Source: Bacteroidia bacterium (GTDB lineage Bacteria; Bacteroidota; Bacteroidia; Cytophagales; Cyclobacteriaceae). Taken from it: a stretch of DNA of 57,528 bases. Numbering within the stretch: position 1 is the first letter of the stretch; the number at the start of each line of letters is the position of its first letter. The stretch is from NCBI GenBank assembly GCA_030426345.1, contig JAUHYU010000021.1, forward strand, positions 1 through 57,528, given 5' to 3'. A model generated the notes under the pieces. The model made no database searches. It was not told the origin of the DNA and was given only the letters and a program-made list of their open reading frames with translations. The position numbers were made by a program, and so were the translations under genes. This document shows, piece by piece, positions 33,556 through 42,086 of the stretch.

Positions 33556-34566
33556 TCAAAAAGATGAAAGAAGTTCGTGTGTCGCCCTCATTTTTCTGAT
33601 TATTTGTTCAGATTCTTTAAAATCCAGCGTCTGCTGTCCATCAGAAAATGCTTTAGCCGGATTAGCATGAGTTTCATAGATCACCCCATCCGCTCCGGCC
33701 ATGATAGATGCCAAAGCCATGGATTCTACATGCCTTCTGATGCCAATTCCGTGCGATGGGTCAGAGACAACCGGAAAATGTGTTTTCTCTTTTAGAATTG
33801 GAATTGCGTTCAAGTCCAACGTATTCCTGCTCGCCTTCTCGTAAGTCCTTATTCCTCTTTCGCAAAGAATCAATTTTTCATTTCCTCCAGAAAAAACATA
33901 CTCCGCAGAATAAAGCAATTCATCTATAGTCCCAGAAATCCCTCTTTTGATCATCACCGCCTTATCTACTTGCCCTAACGCATCAAGCAAGTTGAAGTTT
34001 TGTGTATTTCGTGCACCTACCTGAAAGACATCTACATATTCCAACATGGGTTCAATTTGAGAAACCTGCATTACTTCCGTAATGATTTTAAGCCCGGCAG
34101 CTTTGGCATGTTTATACCATAATTTCAATCCATCGATACCCATTCCTCGGAAAGCATAAGGCGAGCTCCTAGGCTTGTAAACCCCACCCCTCATTATCTT
34201 AATGCCTTGGGACTTCAAATGCGCTACTGTCTCAATGATCTGTTCTTCACCTTCGATGGAACAAGGCCCCGCCATAATGGCCAAATCTCCATGACCAATC
34301 GTGACACCATCGCCAAGATCGATCACAGTAGGGTCAACCTTCCACTTTTTGGAAACCAATTTATAACTATCAGAAACGATGTGAATATCGGCGATTCCAG
34401 GCATATTACCGATCTGGCGAATATCAAATTCCTTTGTTCCAATACCGATGAGATAAGTCCCCTTTTGTGTTTTTACTTCGTTGGATTCGTATTTAAAACT
34501 ATTTACTTTTTTGACAATCGCCTCTTTTTGGCTTTGGTCAATATTTTTTTTGAGTTGTATTATCAT
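33556..34566 (-). CDS. aroF: 3-deoxy-7-phosphoheptulonate (DAHP) synthase, type I-beta
   Basis: 336 residues, close to the Thermotoga-type enzyme in length and layout: an N-terminal ferredoxin-like regulatory domain (about 1-70) and a barrel with AIMAGPCSIEGEEQI, RGGVYKPRSSPYAFRGMG, FQVGARNTQNFNLL, LCERGIRTYE and PVVSDPSHGIG. It makes the first committed metabolite of the aromatic pathway. No chorismate mutase domain is fused. Its ATG abuts the trpA stop (TAGATG), so it is part of the trp operon and shares its attenuation control. Confidence 0.95.
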   Translation of the reverse strand: MIIQLKKNIDQSQKEAIVKKVNSFKYESNEVKTQKGTYLIGIGTKEFDIRQIGNMPGIADIHIVSDSYKLVSKKWKVDPTVIDLGDGVTIGHGDLAIMAGPCSIEGEEQIIETVAHLKSQGIKIMRGGVYKPRSSPYAFRGMGIDGLKLWYKHAKAAGLKIITEVMQVSQIEPMLEYVDVFQVGARNTQNFNLLDALGQVDKAVMIKRGISGTIDELLYSAEYVFSGGNEKLILCERGIRTYEKASRNTLDLNAIPILKEKTHFPVVSDPSHGIGIRRHVESMALASIMAGADGVIYETHANPAKAFSDGQQTLDFKESEQIIRKMRATHELLSSF

Positions 34567-35364
34567 CTAATTAATTCCCTTGATGGATTGAATGAAGGTT
34601 TTTATTTCTGTTTGTAGATTCTCAGCTTTTTTCAGCACATTGATAAAAGCAGATCCAATAATGGCTCCAGCTGCATATTCAGAAGCTTGATCGAAAGATT
34701 CCTTATCGGAAATCCCGAAGCCGATGAGCACAGGATTTTTCAGGTTCATTGATTTTACCCTATTAAAATAATCTACCTGACTGGAAGAAATACCTGACTT
34801 AGCTCCTGTAGTGCTCGAAGAAGAAACCATGTATATGAATCCCATGGAATTTTGATCGATTTCATTAATCCGCGCTTCCGAAGTTTGTGGAGTGATCAAA
34901 AATATATTCAATAATCCATGAGCCTTGAAAACCTCTTGATATTCATCCATGTATTCTTGCATCGGAAGATCAGGAAGGATCAAACCATCGACGCCAACTT
35001 CAGCGCATTTTGAACAAAAATCTTCAACGCCATATTGCAAAACAGGATTGATATAACCCATCAGAATGATAGGAATATCCACGGATTTTCGGATGTTTTT
35101 CAGTTGTTCAAAAATTAGTTTCAAACTGATTTCATTGTCCAGAGCCACTTTATTGCTTTCCTGGATCGTAGGTCCATCTGCCACCGGATCAGAATATGGA
35201 ATACCAACTTCGATGATGTCAGCGCCGGAATCTTGCAAGTGCCGCATGATTTCAGAAGTATCATTTAGATCGGGAAAACCTGCAGTAAAATACACCGAAA
35301 GAATCCGCTCTTTCTTTTCCTCAAAGAGTTGTTCTATTCTATTTTTTATAATTATAGTAGACAT
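34567..35364 (-). CDS. trpA: Tryptophan synthase alpha chain
   Basis: 265 residues with the family blocks FTAGFPDL, DIIEVGIPYSDPVADGPTIQ (catalytic Glu and Asp), GLILPDLP, FLITPQTSEARI and SSSSTTGAKSG, GFGISDKE. It splits indole-glycerol phosphate and passes indole to TrpB, encoded 31 nt upstream. Confidence 0.98.
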   Translation of the reverse strand: MSTIIIKNRIEQLFEEKKERILSVYFTAGFPDLNDTSEIMRHLQDSGADIIEVGIPYSDPVADGPTIQESNKVALDNEISLKLIFEQLKNIRKSVDIPIILMGYINPVLQYGVEDFCSKCAEVGVDGLILPDLPMQEYMDEYQEVFKAHGLLNIFLITPQTSEARINEIDQNSMGFIYMVSSSSTTGAKSGISSSQVDYFNRVKSMNLKNPVLIGFGISDKESFDQASEYAAGAIIGSAFINVLKKAENLQTEIKTFIQSIKGIN

Positions 35365-35395
35365 GATTTTTTATAATATTTTTATCAACCAACAA

Positions 35396-36577
35396 CTAAT
35401 ACCTACCCCACTTAATATACGTTTCCAAATCCTTATCGCCTCTGCCAGATAAATTAAGCACAACAACATCATCTTTAGAAAAATCCATTTGACCCAAAGC
35501 GGCCAACGCATGCGCAGATTCTATTGCAGGAATAATTCCTTCCAACCTGCTCAGTAAAATTCCGGCTTTCATTGCTTCTTCATCTGTCACACTGTAAAAT
35601 TGCGCTCTACCGGAATCAAATAAATGTGCGTGTATAGGTCCAATTCCCGGATAGTCCAATCCTGCAGAAATGGAATAAGGTTCGACTACCTGCCCATCGT
35701 CCGTCTGCATCAAAAGGGTCTTAGATCCATGAAGCACACCAGGTCTACCAAGAACTGTAGTAGCCGCAGACTCTCCCGAATTGTTGCCCAGACCAGCAGC
35801 TTCCACCGCAATCAAATTGACGTCTTTATTATCCAAATAGTGGTAATATGCTCCGGCAGCATTGCTGCCCCCGCCAACGCATGCGACGATATAATCAGGA
35901 TTTTCCGTGCCTTCTGCTTCTTTCAGTTGCCATTTGATCTCTTGACTGATCACGGATTGAAACCTCGCTACCATATCAGGATATGGATGTGGACCCACGA
36001 CCGAGCCAATGATATAATGTGTATCGACAGGGTTGTTAATCCAATGTCGCATGGCTTCATTGGTCGCATCTTTGAGCGTCTTGCTACCACTCTTTGCTGG
36101 ACGAACTTCGGCACCCAGAATACGCATCCGCTCCACGTTTGGCTTTTGTCTCGCTATATCTACCTCGCCCATGTACACAATGCACTCCAAACCCATGAGC
36201 GCACAAACTGTAGCTGTGGCCACGCCATGCTGTCCAGCGCCTGTCTCTGCAATGATCTTTTGCTTACCTAGCCGCATTGCCAACAGTATCTGTCCAATTG
36301 TATTATTGACCTTGTGCGCACCAGTGTGGCAAAGGTCTTCCCGTTTCAGGTAAATCTTCGCCTTGAATTTTTCTGAAAGGCGCTGTGCGAAGTACAACGG
36401 AGTTGGTCGTCCGACATAGGTCTTTAGCAAGTGATCAAACTCTTTCTTGAACGATTCCTCTCCAATGATGGACAGATAGTTCTGCCGCAATTCTTCTACG
36501 TTTGGATAGAGCATCTCCGGGATGTACGCCCCTCCGAATTTGCCATAATACCCGCGATTGTCAACTGCTACTTTCAT
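35396..36577 (-). CDS. trpB: Tryptophan synthase beta chain
   Basis: 393 residues, normal TrpB1: [26 protein letters not shown], the PLP lysine in [15 protein letters not shown] (about 87), the substrate loop [14 protein letters not shown], the phosphate-binding [10 protein letters not shown] and the C-terminal [10 protein letters not shown]. It condenses indole with serine. It lies between trpF and trpA. Confidence 0.98.
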   Translation of the reverse strand: MKVAVDNRGYYGKFGGAYIPEMLYPNVEELRQNYLSIIGEESFKKEFDHLLKTYVGRPTPLYFAQRLSEKFKAKIYLKREDLCHTGAHKVNNTIGQILLAMRLGKQKIIAETGAGQHGVATATVCALMGLECIVYMGEVDIARQKPNVERMRILGAEVRPAKSGSKTLKDATNEAMRHWINNPVDTHYIIGSVVGPHPYPDMVARFQSVISQEIKWQLKEAEGTENPDYIVACVGGGSNAAGAYYHYLDNKDVNLIAVEAAGLGNNSGESAATTVLGRPGVLHGSKTLLMQTDDGQVVEPYSISAGLDYPGIGPIHAHLFDSGRAQFYSVTDEEAMKAGILLSRLEGIIPAIESAHALAALGQMDFSKDDVVVLNLSGRGDKDLETYIKWGRY

Positions 36578-36590
36578 GTATTTATATTAA

Positions 36591-37211
36591 TTATTCAATT
36601 CCTATTTGGGATTTGAGTCTAGCCAGCTTCTCCACATCTTTCAGCCCAGGCTTCACTTCAAATTTACTGTTCACATCCAAAGCATGGATTTTGGATACAT
36701 CCAAACCCTTCATCCCCTTTATATTCTCCAAGCTCAATCCTCCACTCAAAAAGTATTGTTTTTCCATGGAATACTTTTGTAACACTGACCAATCGAACGA
36801 ATGTCCTGATCCTCCATAACCTTTTGATTTTGTGTCAAACAAAAAATATTCGACATACGCTTCATAAGCTTTCAATATTTCAAAATCAAACCCCTCATCA
36901 ACCTGAAAAGCCTTCATGGATTTTAACCCCTTTTCTTTGATCAATCGGCAGTACTCCGGTGACTCATCGCCATGAAGCTGCACAAAATCTAGTTGGTATT
37001 TATTTGCTTTTTCCTCCACACTTTCCAAGGCTTCATTCACAAATACACCAACCTTTTTTATAGAACGATCAATCTCAGGAAGCTCAAAATTCTCGCCAAC
37101 AAACCTCGGTGACTTCGGATAGAATATCAGCCCGATATAGTTAGGCCCAAGAGCCGCGACTTCGTTGATATTATCGCGCAAACCACATATTTTGAGTTTG
37201 ATCCGATTCAT
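36591..37211 (-). CDS. trpF: Phosphoribosylanthranilate isomerase
   Basis: 206 residues: KLKICGLRDNINEVAAL with the catalytic Cys, IGLIFYPKSPRFV, DFVQLHGDES, the second catalytic Asp in FLFDTKSKGYGGSGHSFDW, and FLSGGLSLENIKGM. The start codon is the ATG of a repeat motif (TAAAATCCATG on the leftward strand) that also supplies the trpC stop; the gap between the two genes is 5 nt. Confidence 0.97.
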   Translation of the reverse strand: MNRIKLKICGLRDNINEVAALGPNYIGLIFYPKSPRFVGENFELPEIDRSIKKVGVFVNEALESVEEKANKYQLDFVQLHGDESPEYCRLIKEKGLKSMKAFQVDEGFDFEILKAYEAYVEYFLFDTKSKGYGGSGHSFDWSVLQKYSMEKQYFLSGGLSLENIKGMKGLDVSKIHALDVNSKFEVKPGLKDVEKLARLKSQIGIE

Positions 37212-37216
37212 GGATT

Positions 37217-38017
37217 TTAGAGGCTTTTTGCCCTTTTTATTTTCTTTATAAACTCAGCACATGCTGCACCCGGTCTGCCATGTGCCATGAAATATTCACC
37301 TATCAAAAAACCTTGAAATCCATACCCCATCAACTGCAAGACTGTCTCTGGACTACTGATGCCGCTTTCCGATATTTTCACAAACTGATCGGGAATGGCA
37401 TCAGCCAATTGGATAGAAGTGTCGATACTTACCTCAAAAGTTTTCAAATTTCGGTTATTTACTCCTACTACATCGAGATGCTCGTTGAGATGGCTTTTCA
37501 GTTCCTCTCCATTGTGTACTTCCATGAGCACTTCCAATCCCAGCGACTTCGCAAACTGTGTCAATTCTTGTAACCTTTCTGGCGACAAACACGCCGCGAT
37601 CAGCAATATCGCATCTGTACCGATAGATTTGGCTTCGATGATTTGGTATTCGTCTATGATAAAATCCTTTCGAAGAATCGGGCAAAAATTATACTTTCTA
37701 GTCGTGCTTAGATCTTCATTCTTTCCCCCGAAAAATTCAGTATCTGTAAGGACAGAAAGTGCAGAAGCACCTGCCTGCATATAGTTGATGGAAGTTTTTT
37801 CCACAGATATGCCTTCATGGATCATCCCTTTGGAAGGAGATTTTCTTTTGAACTCGGCAATGATTCCAACCTGATCTTCTCGCTGTAAATATTTCTTGAG
37901 CGAAACTGGCTCAGTAGCGAAATAGGTGCTTTGCTCCAACAGTTTTATTGGTATTAAGCTTTTTCGCTCTGCAACTTCCTTCGCTTTATGTGTTATTATT
38001 TTATCTAATATATTCAT
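37217..38017 (-). CDS. trpC: Indole-3-glycerol phosphate synthase
   Basis: 266 residues with the expected barrel motifs: GIIAEFKRKSPSKG (catalytic Lys), ALSVLTDTEFFGG, PILRKDFIIDEYQI, VGVNNRNLKTFEV and KISESGISSPE. It closes the indole ring. It follows trpD, but a foreign S23 gene and two non-coding gaps (38018-38186 and 38538-38608) lie between them. Confidence 0.98.
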   Translation of the reverse strand: MNILDKIITHKAKEVAERKSLIPIKLLEQSTYFATEPVSLKKYLQREDQVGIIAEFKRKSPSKGMIHEGISVEKTSINYMQAGASALSVLTDTEFFGGKNEDLSTTRKYNFCPILRKDFIIDEYQIIEAKSIGTDAILLIAACLSPERLQELTQFAKSLGLEVLMEVHNGEELKSHLNEHLDVVGVNNRNLKTFEVSIDTSIQLADAIPDQFVKISESGISSPETVLQLMGYGFQGFLIGEYFMAHGRPGAACAEFIKKIKRAKSL

Positions 38018-38186
38018 GTGTCAATTGATTATCCTATTTGATTTCATGTGGAAAGGGGTCTTTCTTCCATGAATTAATTCCAGTGTTTTATTCAACCTTA
38101 TTATACCACAATATTTAAATTACAAATATCAAAAAGATAAATCTCAAATAAATACCAATGGTCAAATCATAAATTCCAAACACCCA

Positions 38187-38537
38187 TCATTTAGACTTTT
38201 CTATAATTGCTGATAATATCTTTTTTAATTCAATTGCCTCGTTCAACAAATCAGCACATTCCTTTTCGTTTGAAAGTTTATTCGTTTCCAAAATCAACCG
38301 CAACCAATAAGCACTTTCCTTCGCCTCTTTTCGACTGACCTTAACTCTAAAGACAAAATCCTTTTTGCTAATCGATTCATTGGCTTCAATATAATTCGCA
38401 CCAACCGAACCAGATGACCTCACTACCTGTTTAGCATCCTCATAATTGGAAATGGTTTTATCCAAGGATTTCACAAATAGCCTTACCTCTTTTGCAAACT
38501 GAAATGCACGCTCTTCCAAGTTGTAGGGTTTCGTCAT
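38187..38537 (-). CDS. Four-helix-bundle protein (S23/IVP family) inserted in the trp operon
   Basis: 116 residues. YNLEERAFQFAKEVRLFVKS, then QVVRSSGSVGANYIEANES and VSRKEAKESAYWLRLILETN are the typical blocks of the S23 family (PF05635), known from intervening sequences in 23S rRNA genes and scattered widely in Bacteroidota. Biochemical function unknown. It is on the same strand between trpD and trpC, flanked by 169 nt and 71 nt of AT-rich non-coding DNA, unlike the tight spacing elsewhere in the operon, which indicates later insertion. Confidence 0.92.
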   Translation of the reverse strand: MTKPYNLEERAFQFAKEVRLFVKSLDKTISNYEDAKQVVRSSGSVGANYIEANESISKKDFVFRVKVSRKEAKESAYWLRLILETNKLSNEKECADLLNEAIELKKILSAIIEKSK

Positions 38538-38608
38538 TGTGATTTCCTTATTGGGATTTATTTGTTTTTTGTTTCATTGTTTTTTTGTGATTTTCCTTTC
38601 GTTTATTT

Positions 38609-39601
38609 CTATCCATTATTCGCTAATATTTTAAAACTCTCCAAAGCTTTGCCCGACTCAAGAGACTCCCGTGCTTTTTCCACTGATCCTTCCAATCCCA
38701 ATGAGCTATCTGCACAGTAAAGTGCCATACCGGCGTTGGCCAGGGCTACCTCCTTTTGTGCTTTTGTAGATTTGTTTTCCAATACGGATAGAAAGATTTT
38801 CGCAGCATCTTCAACAGTGTTTCCTCCTGAGAGTTCTTCAGCTTTAAATGTATCCAAACCTAAATCAGCAGGACTGACGATCTGCTCGTCATATCTGGTT
38901 AGAATTTTAAAATTCCCCGTAAGGGAAACCTCATCGTAGCCATCCAATGCATATACCACCATGAAATCCGTGTCAGTTTGCTGAAACAAATAGGCATACA
39001 ACCTTGCCAATTCGAGACTGAAAACTCCGGTCATTTGTTTCTTGGGAAAGGATGGATTTACCATCGGACCTAGCATGTTGAAAAACGTTTTTACGCCCAA
39101 TTCCCGGCGAACAGGTGCTACATTTTTCATCGCTGGATGAAACAACGGCGCGTGCATGTAGCAAATATTTGCCTTGTCGAGCATGCGCTTAAGCGTGTCG
39201 TGATCGTTGGTGAATTCATGCCCGAAATGTGCCAGCACATTGGAAGATCCACAGACCGAAGAAACACTGTTATTTCCATGCTTGGCTACGCTCTGCCCTG
39301 CTCCTGCTACGATAAATGATGCGAGGGTAGAAATATTAAAAGTATCCTTGCCATCGCCGCCAGTTCCGCAGAGATCGATGGCATTGTAATCTGCAAAATC
39401 CATCTGTACGCAAAGTTCGAGCATGGCCTCTCTGAATCCCGTCAACTCATCCACAGTGATGCTGCGCATGAGGTATACGGTCAGGAAAGCCGCCATCTCC
39501 GAATTGTTATATTCTCCTTTGGCGAGGTTGCTCAATATCTCTCTAGAAGTGGCTCGATCCAGAGATTTATACTCAAAAAGTTTATTTAAAATATCTTTCA
39601 T
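38609..39601 (-). CDS. trpD: Anthranilate phosphoribosyltransferase
   Basis: 330 residues: the PRPP-binding CGTGGDGKDTFNIST (about 78-92), KHGNNSVSSVCGSSNVL, APLFHPAMKNVAPVRRELGV and FFNMLGPMVNPSF. It transfers phosphoribose to anthranilate. It lies 80 nt after trpG; the gap carries a copy of the core repeat motif (39633-39657). Confidence 0.97.
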   Translation of the reverse strand: MKDILNKLFEYKSLDRATSREILSNLAKGEYNNSEMAAFLTVYLMRSITVDELTGFREAMLELCVQMDFADYNAIDLCGTGGDGKDTFNISTLASFIVAGAGQSVAKHGNNSVSSVCGSSNVLAHFGHEFTNDHDTLKRMLDKANICYMHAPLFHPAMKNVAPVRRELGVKTFFNMLGPMVNPSFPKKQMTGVFSLELARLYAYLFQQTDTDFMVVYALDGYDEVSLTGNFKILTRYDEQIVSPADLGLDTFKAEELSGGNTVEDAAKIFLSVLENKSTKAQKEVALANAGMALYCADSSLGLEGSVEKARESLESGKALESFKILANNG

Positions 39602-39681
39602 GTTTTTATCGCTTTTAGCCCTTAGCTCTTTAATTCATGGATTTTTAGGCCTTTTTTGATGTTATTATTCTCGCAAGGCCT

Positions 39682-40254
39682 CTAATGCTCCAACCAGTTT
39701 TTTATTAGCTGCTTTCCATTTTCCGTAAGGATGGATTCGGGGTGAAACTGCAAACCGCGTACATCGTGAGATTGATGGCTCAAACCCATCACAGATTCAT
39801 CACTATCTATGGAATTTATGGCCAATTGGCCATTGACAGTCTTGCCGTCGACAGCCCAAGAGTGGTATCTGCAAACCTGAAAATCAGCCGGGACATTTTG
39901 AAAAAGATAATCATCCTTCAAAGTCAATTTAACGGGAGTTCCAACTCCATGCAGCACTTCTTTCATATTGTACAGCTGCGCACCATACACTTCGCCGATG
40001 GCTTGATGCCCGAGACATATACCCAAAATGCTTTTTGTTGCTCCATATTCTTTTATCAAATCCAGCATAATCCCAGCTTCTGAGGGGATTCCCGGGCCTG
40101 GAGAAAGTAAAATCTTATCGTATGCTGCCACATCTTCCAAGGAGATTTTATCGTTCCGAAAAACATCCACAGCATCTCCATATCCCAACTCCCTGATCAA
40201 GTGAACGAGGTTAAAAACGAAAGAATCATAATTATCTAAAACAAGTATTCTCAT
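39682..40254 (-). CDS. trpG: Anthranilate synthase component II (glutamine amidotransferase)
   Basis: 190 residues from the ATG at 40252-40254, which gives the family start MRILVLDNYDSFVFNLVHLI; nine extra upstream codons are open but lie over the trpE end. The amidotransferase has LLSPGPGIPSEAGI, the Cys nucleophile in ILGICLGHQAIGE, and the C-terminal His-Glu in LQFHPESI. It supplies ammonia to TrpE, whose stop is 4 nt before this start. Confidence 0.97.
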   Translation of the reverse strand: MRILVLDNYDSFVFNLVHLIRELGYGDAVDVFRNDKISLEDVAAYDKILLSPGPGIPSEAGIMLDLIKEYGATKSILGICLGHQAIGEVYGAQLYNMKEVLHGVGTPVKLTLKDDYLFQNVPADFQVCRYHSWAVDGKTVNGQLAINSIDSDESVMGLSHQSHDVRGLQFHPESILTENGKQLIKNWLEH

Positions 40255-40258
40255 CTGG

Positions 40259-41635
40259 TTATAATTTATCAGCTTCCACAATTGCAGTTCGCAATGCGGC
40301 GAGTTTATTGTTCACTTCCTGTAATTCATTTGCTTCCACTGACTTGGCTACGACACCTGCACCCGCCTGATAAAACAGTCGATTGTTTTTACTTAGAAAA
40401 GACCGGATCATAATGGCATGGTTGAACTCCCCATTGAAACCCAAAAAGCCAATCGCTCCTCCATAATATCCACGGCGCGTATGTTCATATTTGTCGATCA
40501 ATTCCATGGCCTTGTGCTTTGGTGCTCCAGAAAGTGTCCCGGCCGGAAAAGTATCCGCCACCATCTGGATTGTGTTTGTATTCTCCTTCAATTTCCCAAC
40601 CACTTTAGAAACCAAGTGTATGACATGCGAATAAAACTGGACTTCCTTAAAAGTTTCCACATGAACATCTGAGCCATTTCTACTCAAATCGTTGCGGGCC
40701 AGATCTACAAGCATCACATGCTCAGAAGTTTCTTTTTCGTCTTCTGAAAGCTTCTCTGCAAGTGCAGCATCGGCCTGGTCATTTCCCGTTCTGCGAAAAG
40801 TCCCTGCAATCGGATAAATGATGCCTTCTCCATCTTTGATCACGATCTGTGCTTCGGGAGAAGAACCGAATATCTTAAAACTGCCATAATCAAAATAAAA
40901 CAAATATGGAGATGGGTTCACTGAGCGCAAGGCGCGGTACACATTGAATTCGTCACCCATAAAACCGCTGCTAAACCTGCGCGACATCACGATTTGGAAT
41001 ACATCTCCTCTAAAGCAATGCTCTTTTCCTTTCGTTACAAATTGGATAAATTCCTCATCCGTCAGATTAGAAACTTCATCATTTTTCCATTGAAATTTAT
41101 AATCCGGGAAGTTCTTACTCTTTACTTGATCAGCTATTTCCGATAGATTGCTTTCTTTTTTATCTCCTACGACCTGATGGTCAAAAATGTACATTTCATT
41201 TTTGAAATGGTCGATCACAATGATGTTCCTATAAACCGAATAAAGAATATCCGGAATATTATATTCATCTCTCTTGGCATCATCAAATTTGATGTCCTCA
41301 TAATACTGTACCGCATCGTAGGTCATATACCCAAAAAGTCCATTGGTGATGAACTTGAAATCGCTGATTTCCTGATCAAAAGACTGCATGAAACCATTCA
41401 GTTCACTGATGGCCTCACTAGGCGATGCCAGCTTTTTGGTGGTGGAAAAGCCATTGGAATCCATGACTTCCAGCTTATCATTTTTCAGCTTAAACGTGGC
41501 CGTTGGATTGCAGCAAACGTAGCTGTAGCTGTTGTCATCACCATGATAATCAGAGCTTTCCAGCAAGATGGTGTTGGCATATTTATCCCTGAGCTTCAGA
41601 TAGATACTCACAGGTGTAACTACATCGGCCAACAT
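40259..41635 (-). CDS. trpE: Anthranilate synthase component I
   Basis: 458 residues from the ATG at 41633-41635 (MLADVVTPVSIYLKLRDKYA). An upstream in-frame TTG at 41708-41710 would start inside the attenuator hairpin and add 25 unlike residues, so I reject it. The chorismate-binding domain has GDVFQIVMSRRFS, PSPYLFYFDYG, GSSPEAQIV, PIAGTFRRTG, DLARNDLSR and TLSGAPKHKAMELI. The N-terminal ligand box LLESSDY is a conserved tryptophan feedback-binding motif. First structural gene of the operon, 122 nt after the leader peptide. Confidence 0.97.
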   Translation of the reverse strand: MLADVVTPVSIYLKLRDKYANTILLESSDYHGDDNSYSYVCCNPTATFKLKNDKLEVMDSNGFSTTKKLASPSEAISELNGFMQSFDQEISDFKFITNGLFGYMTYDAVQYYEDIKFDDAKRDEYNIPDILYSVYRNIIVIDHFKNEMYIFDHQVVGDKKESNLSEIADQVKSKNFPDYKFQWKNDEVSNLTDEEFIQFVTKGKEHCFRGDVFQIVMSRRFSSGFMGDEFNVYRALRSVNPSPYLFYFDYGSFKIFGSSPEAQIVIKDGEGIIYPIAGTFRRTGNDQADAALAEKLSEDEKETSEHVMLVDLARNDLSRNGSDVHVETFKEVQFYSHVIHLVSKVVGKLKENTNTIQMVADTFPAGTLSGAPKHKAMELIDKYEHTRRGYYGGAIGFLGFNGEFNHAIMIRSFLSKNNRLFYQAGAGVVAKSVEANELQEVNNKLAALRTAIVEADKL

Positions 41636-41694
41636 CTTGACATGTGTACTTATTAGTTTATTTTTTTTCACTGGTTTATGATTTTTTGCCCAAT

Positions 41695-41721
41695 AAAAAA
41701 GGCTCGCCAAACGACAAGCCT
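41695..41721 (-). terminator. trp attenuator terminator hairpin
   Basis: On the leftward strand AGGCTTGTC (41721-41713), loop GTTT and GGCGAGCCT (41708-41700) pair fully with two G-U pairs, and a run of six T (41700-41695) follows. An alternative pairing is available: AGGCTAAACGA at 41763-41753, which overlaps the leader stop codon, can pair with TCGTTTGGCGAGCCT (41714-41700), leaving CGCC-side bases bulged. That antiterminator would form when a ribosome stalls at the leader Trp codons. Confidence 0.85.
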
Positions 41722-41756
41722 ATTACAATATTTTTCATATATATATAAGTCTTCGT

Positions 41757-41819
41757 TTAGCCTCGCTGTTTGAGCAAACGCCAATACCAAAAACCTATAT
41801 GATATATTCCTTTTTCCAT
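41757..41819 (-). CDS. trpL: trp leader peptide
   Basis: A 20-codon frame begins at ATG 41819-41817 and ends with TAA 41759-41757; it contains the run GFWYWR, with Trp codons at 41789-41787 and 41783-41781. Two Trp codons in a 20-residue peptide just ahead of a terminator and trpE is the hallmark of ribosome-mediated attenuation. The candidate promoter places the transcript start only a few bases before this ATG, so the leader may be nearly leaderless. Confidence 0.85.
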   Translation of the reverse strand: MEKGIYHIGFWYWRLLKQRG

Positions 41820-41827
41820 TGAGCTTG

Positions 41828-41858
41828 CAATTATAGGAAAGCCATAATAAATAACAAA
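41828..41858 (-). promoter_or_regulatory. Candidate trp operon promoter
   Basis: Leftward TTTG (41858-41855), a 19-nt spacer and TATAATTG (41835-41828) fit the Bacteroidota promoter pattern TTTG-N19-TAnnTTTG with one mismatch. The expected start is about 41822, immediately before the leader peptide. Confidence 0.6.
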
Positions 41859-41890
41859 GGCTTTTTATTTATTTTAAACGTTATCATGGA

Positions 41891-41935
41891 TTATTGAGGG
41901 CTTTTGCCCCCACCCAGTGAATGAACCCTCAATAA
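41891..41935. repeat. 10-bp inverted repeat in the divergent trp / zinc-ribbon-protein intergenic region
   Basis: TTATTGAGGG (41891-41900) and CCCTCAATAA (41926-41935) are exact complements 25 nt apart. They lie upstream of the trp promoter and before the divergent gene at 42087. The left arm overlaps a variant of the core repeat (ATCATGGATTATTGAGGGC). It may be an operator or a decayed member of the repeat family. Confidence 0.45.
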
Positions 41936-42086
41936 CCTGATATCATTCGATTAAAAAATAAAAAATTGAATTTATGTTATAAAATATTGGTTTTCGCTAA
42001 ATTGATCATGATTTTAGCCTAAAGCATATTCAGACAAAGTATATAATAACTTTTTAAAACCACCCGTTTAGATAACAAACAAAATT

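Noticed and set aside
41636-41710. Extended trpE start (TTG at 41708-41710)
   Set aside because: It begins inside the attenuator hairpin and adds residues unlike TrpE; the ATG at 41633-41635 matches the family start.
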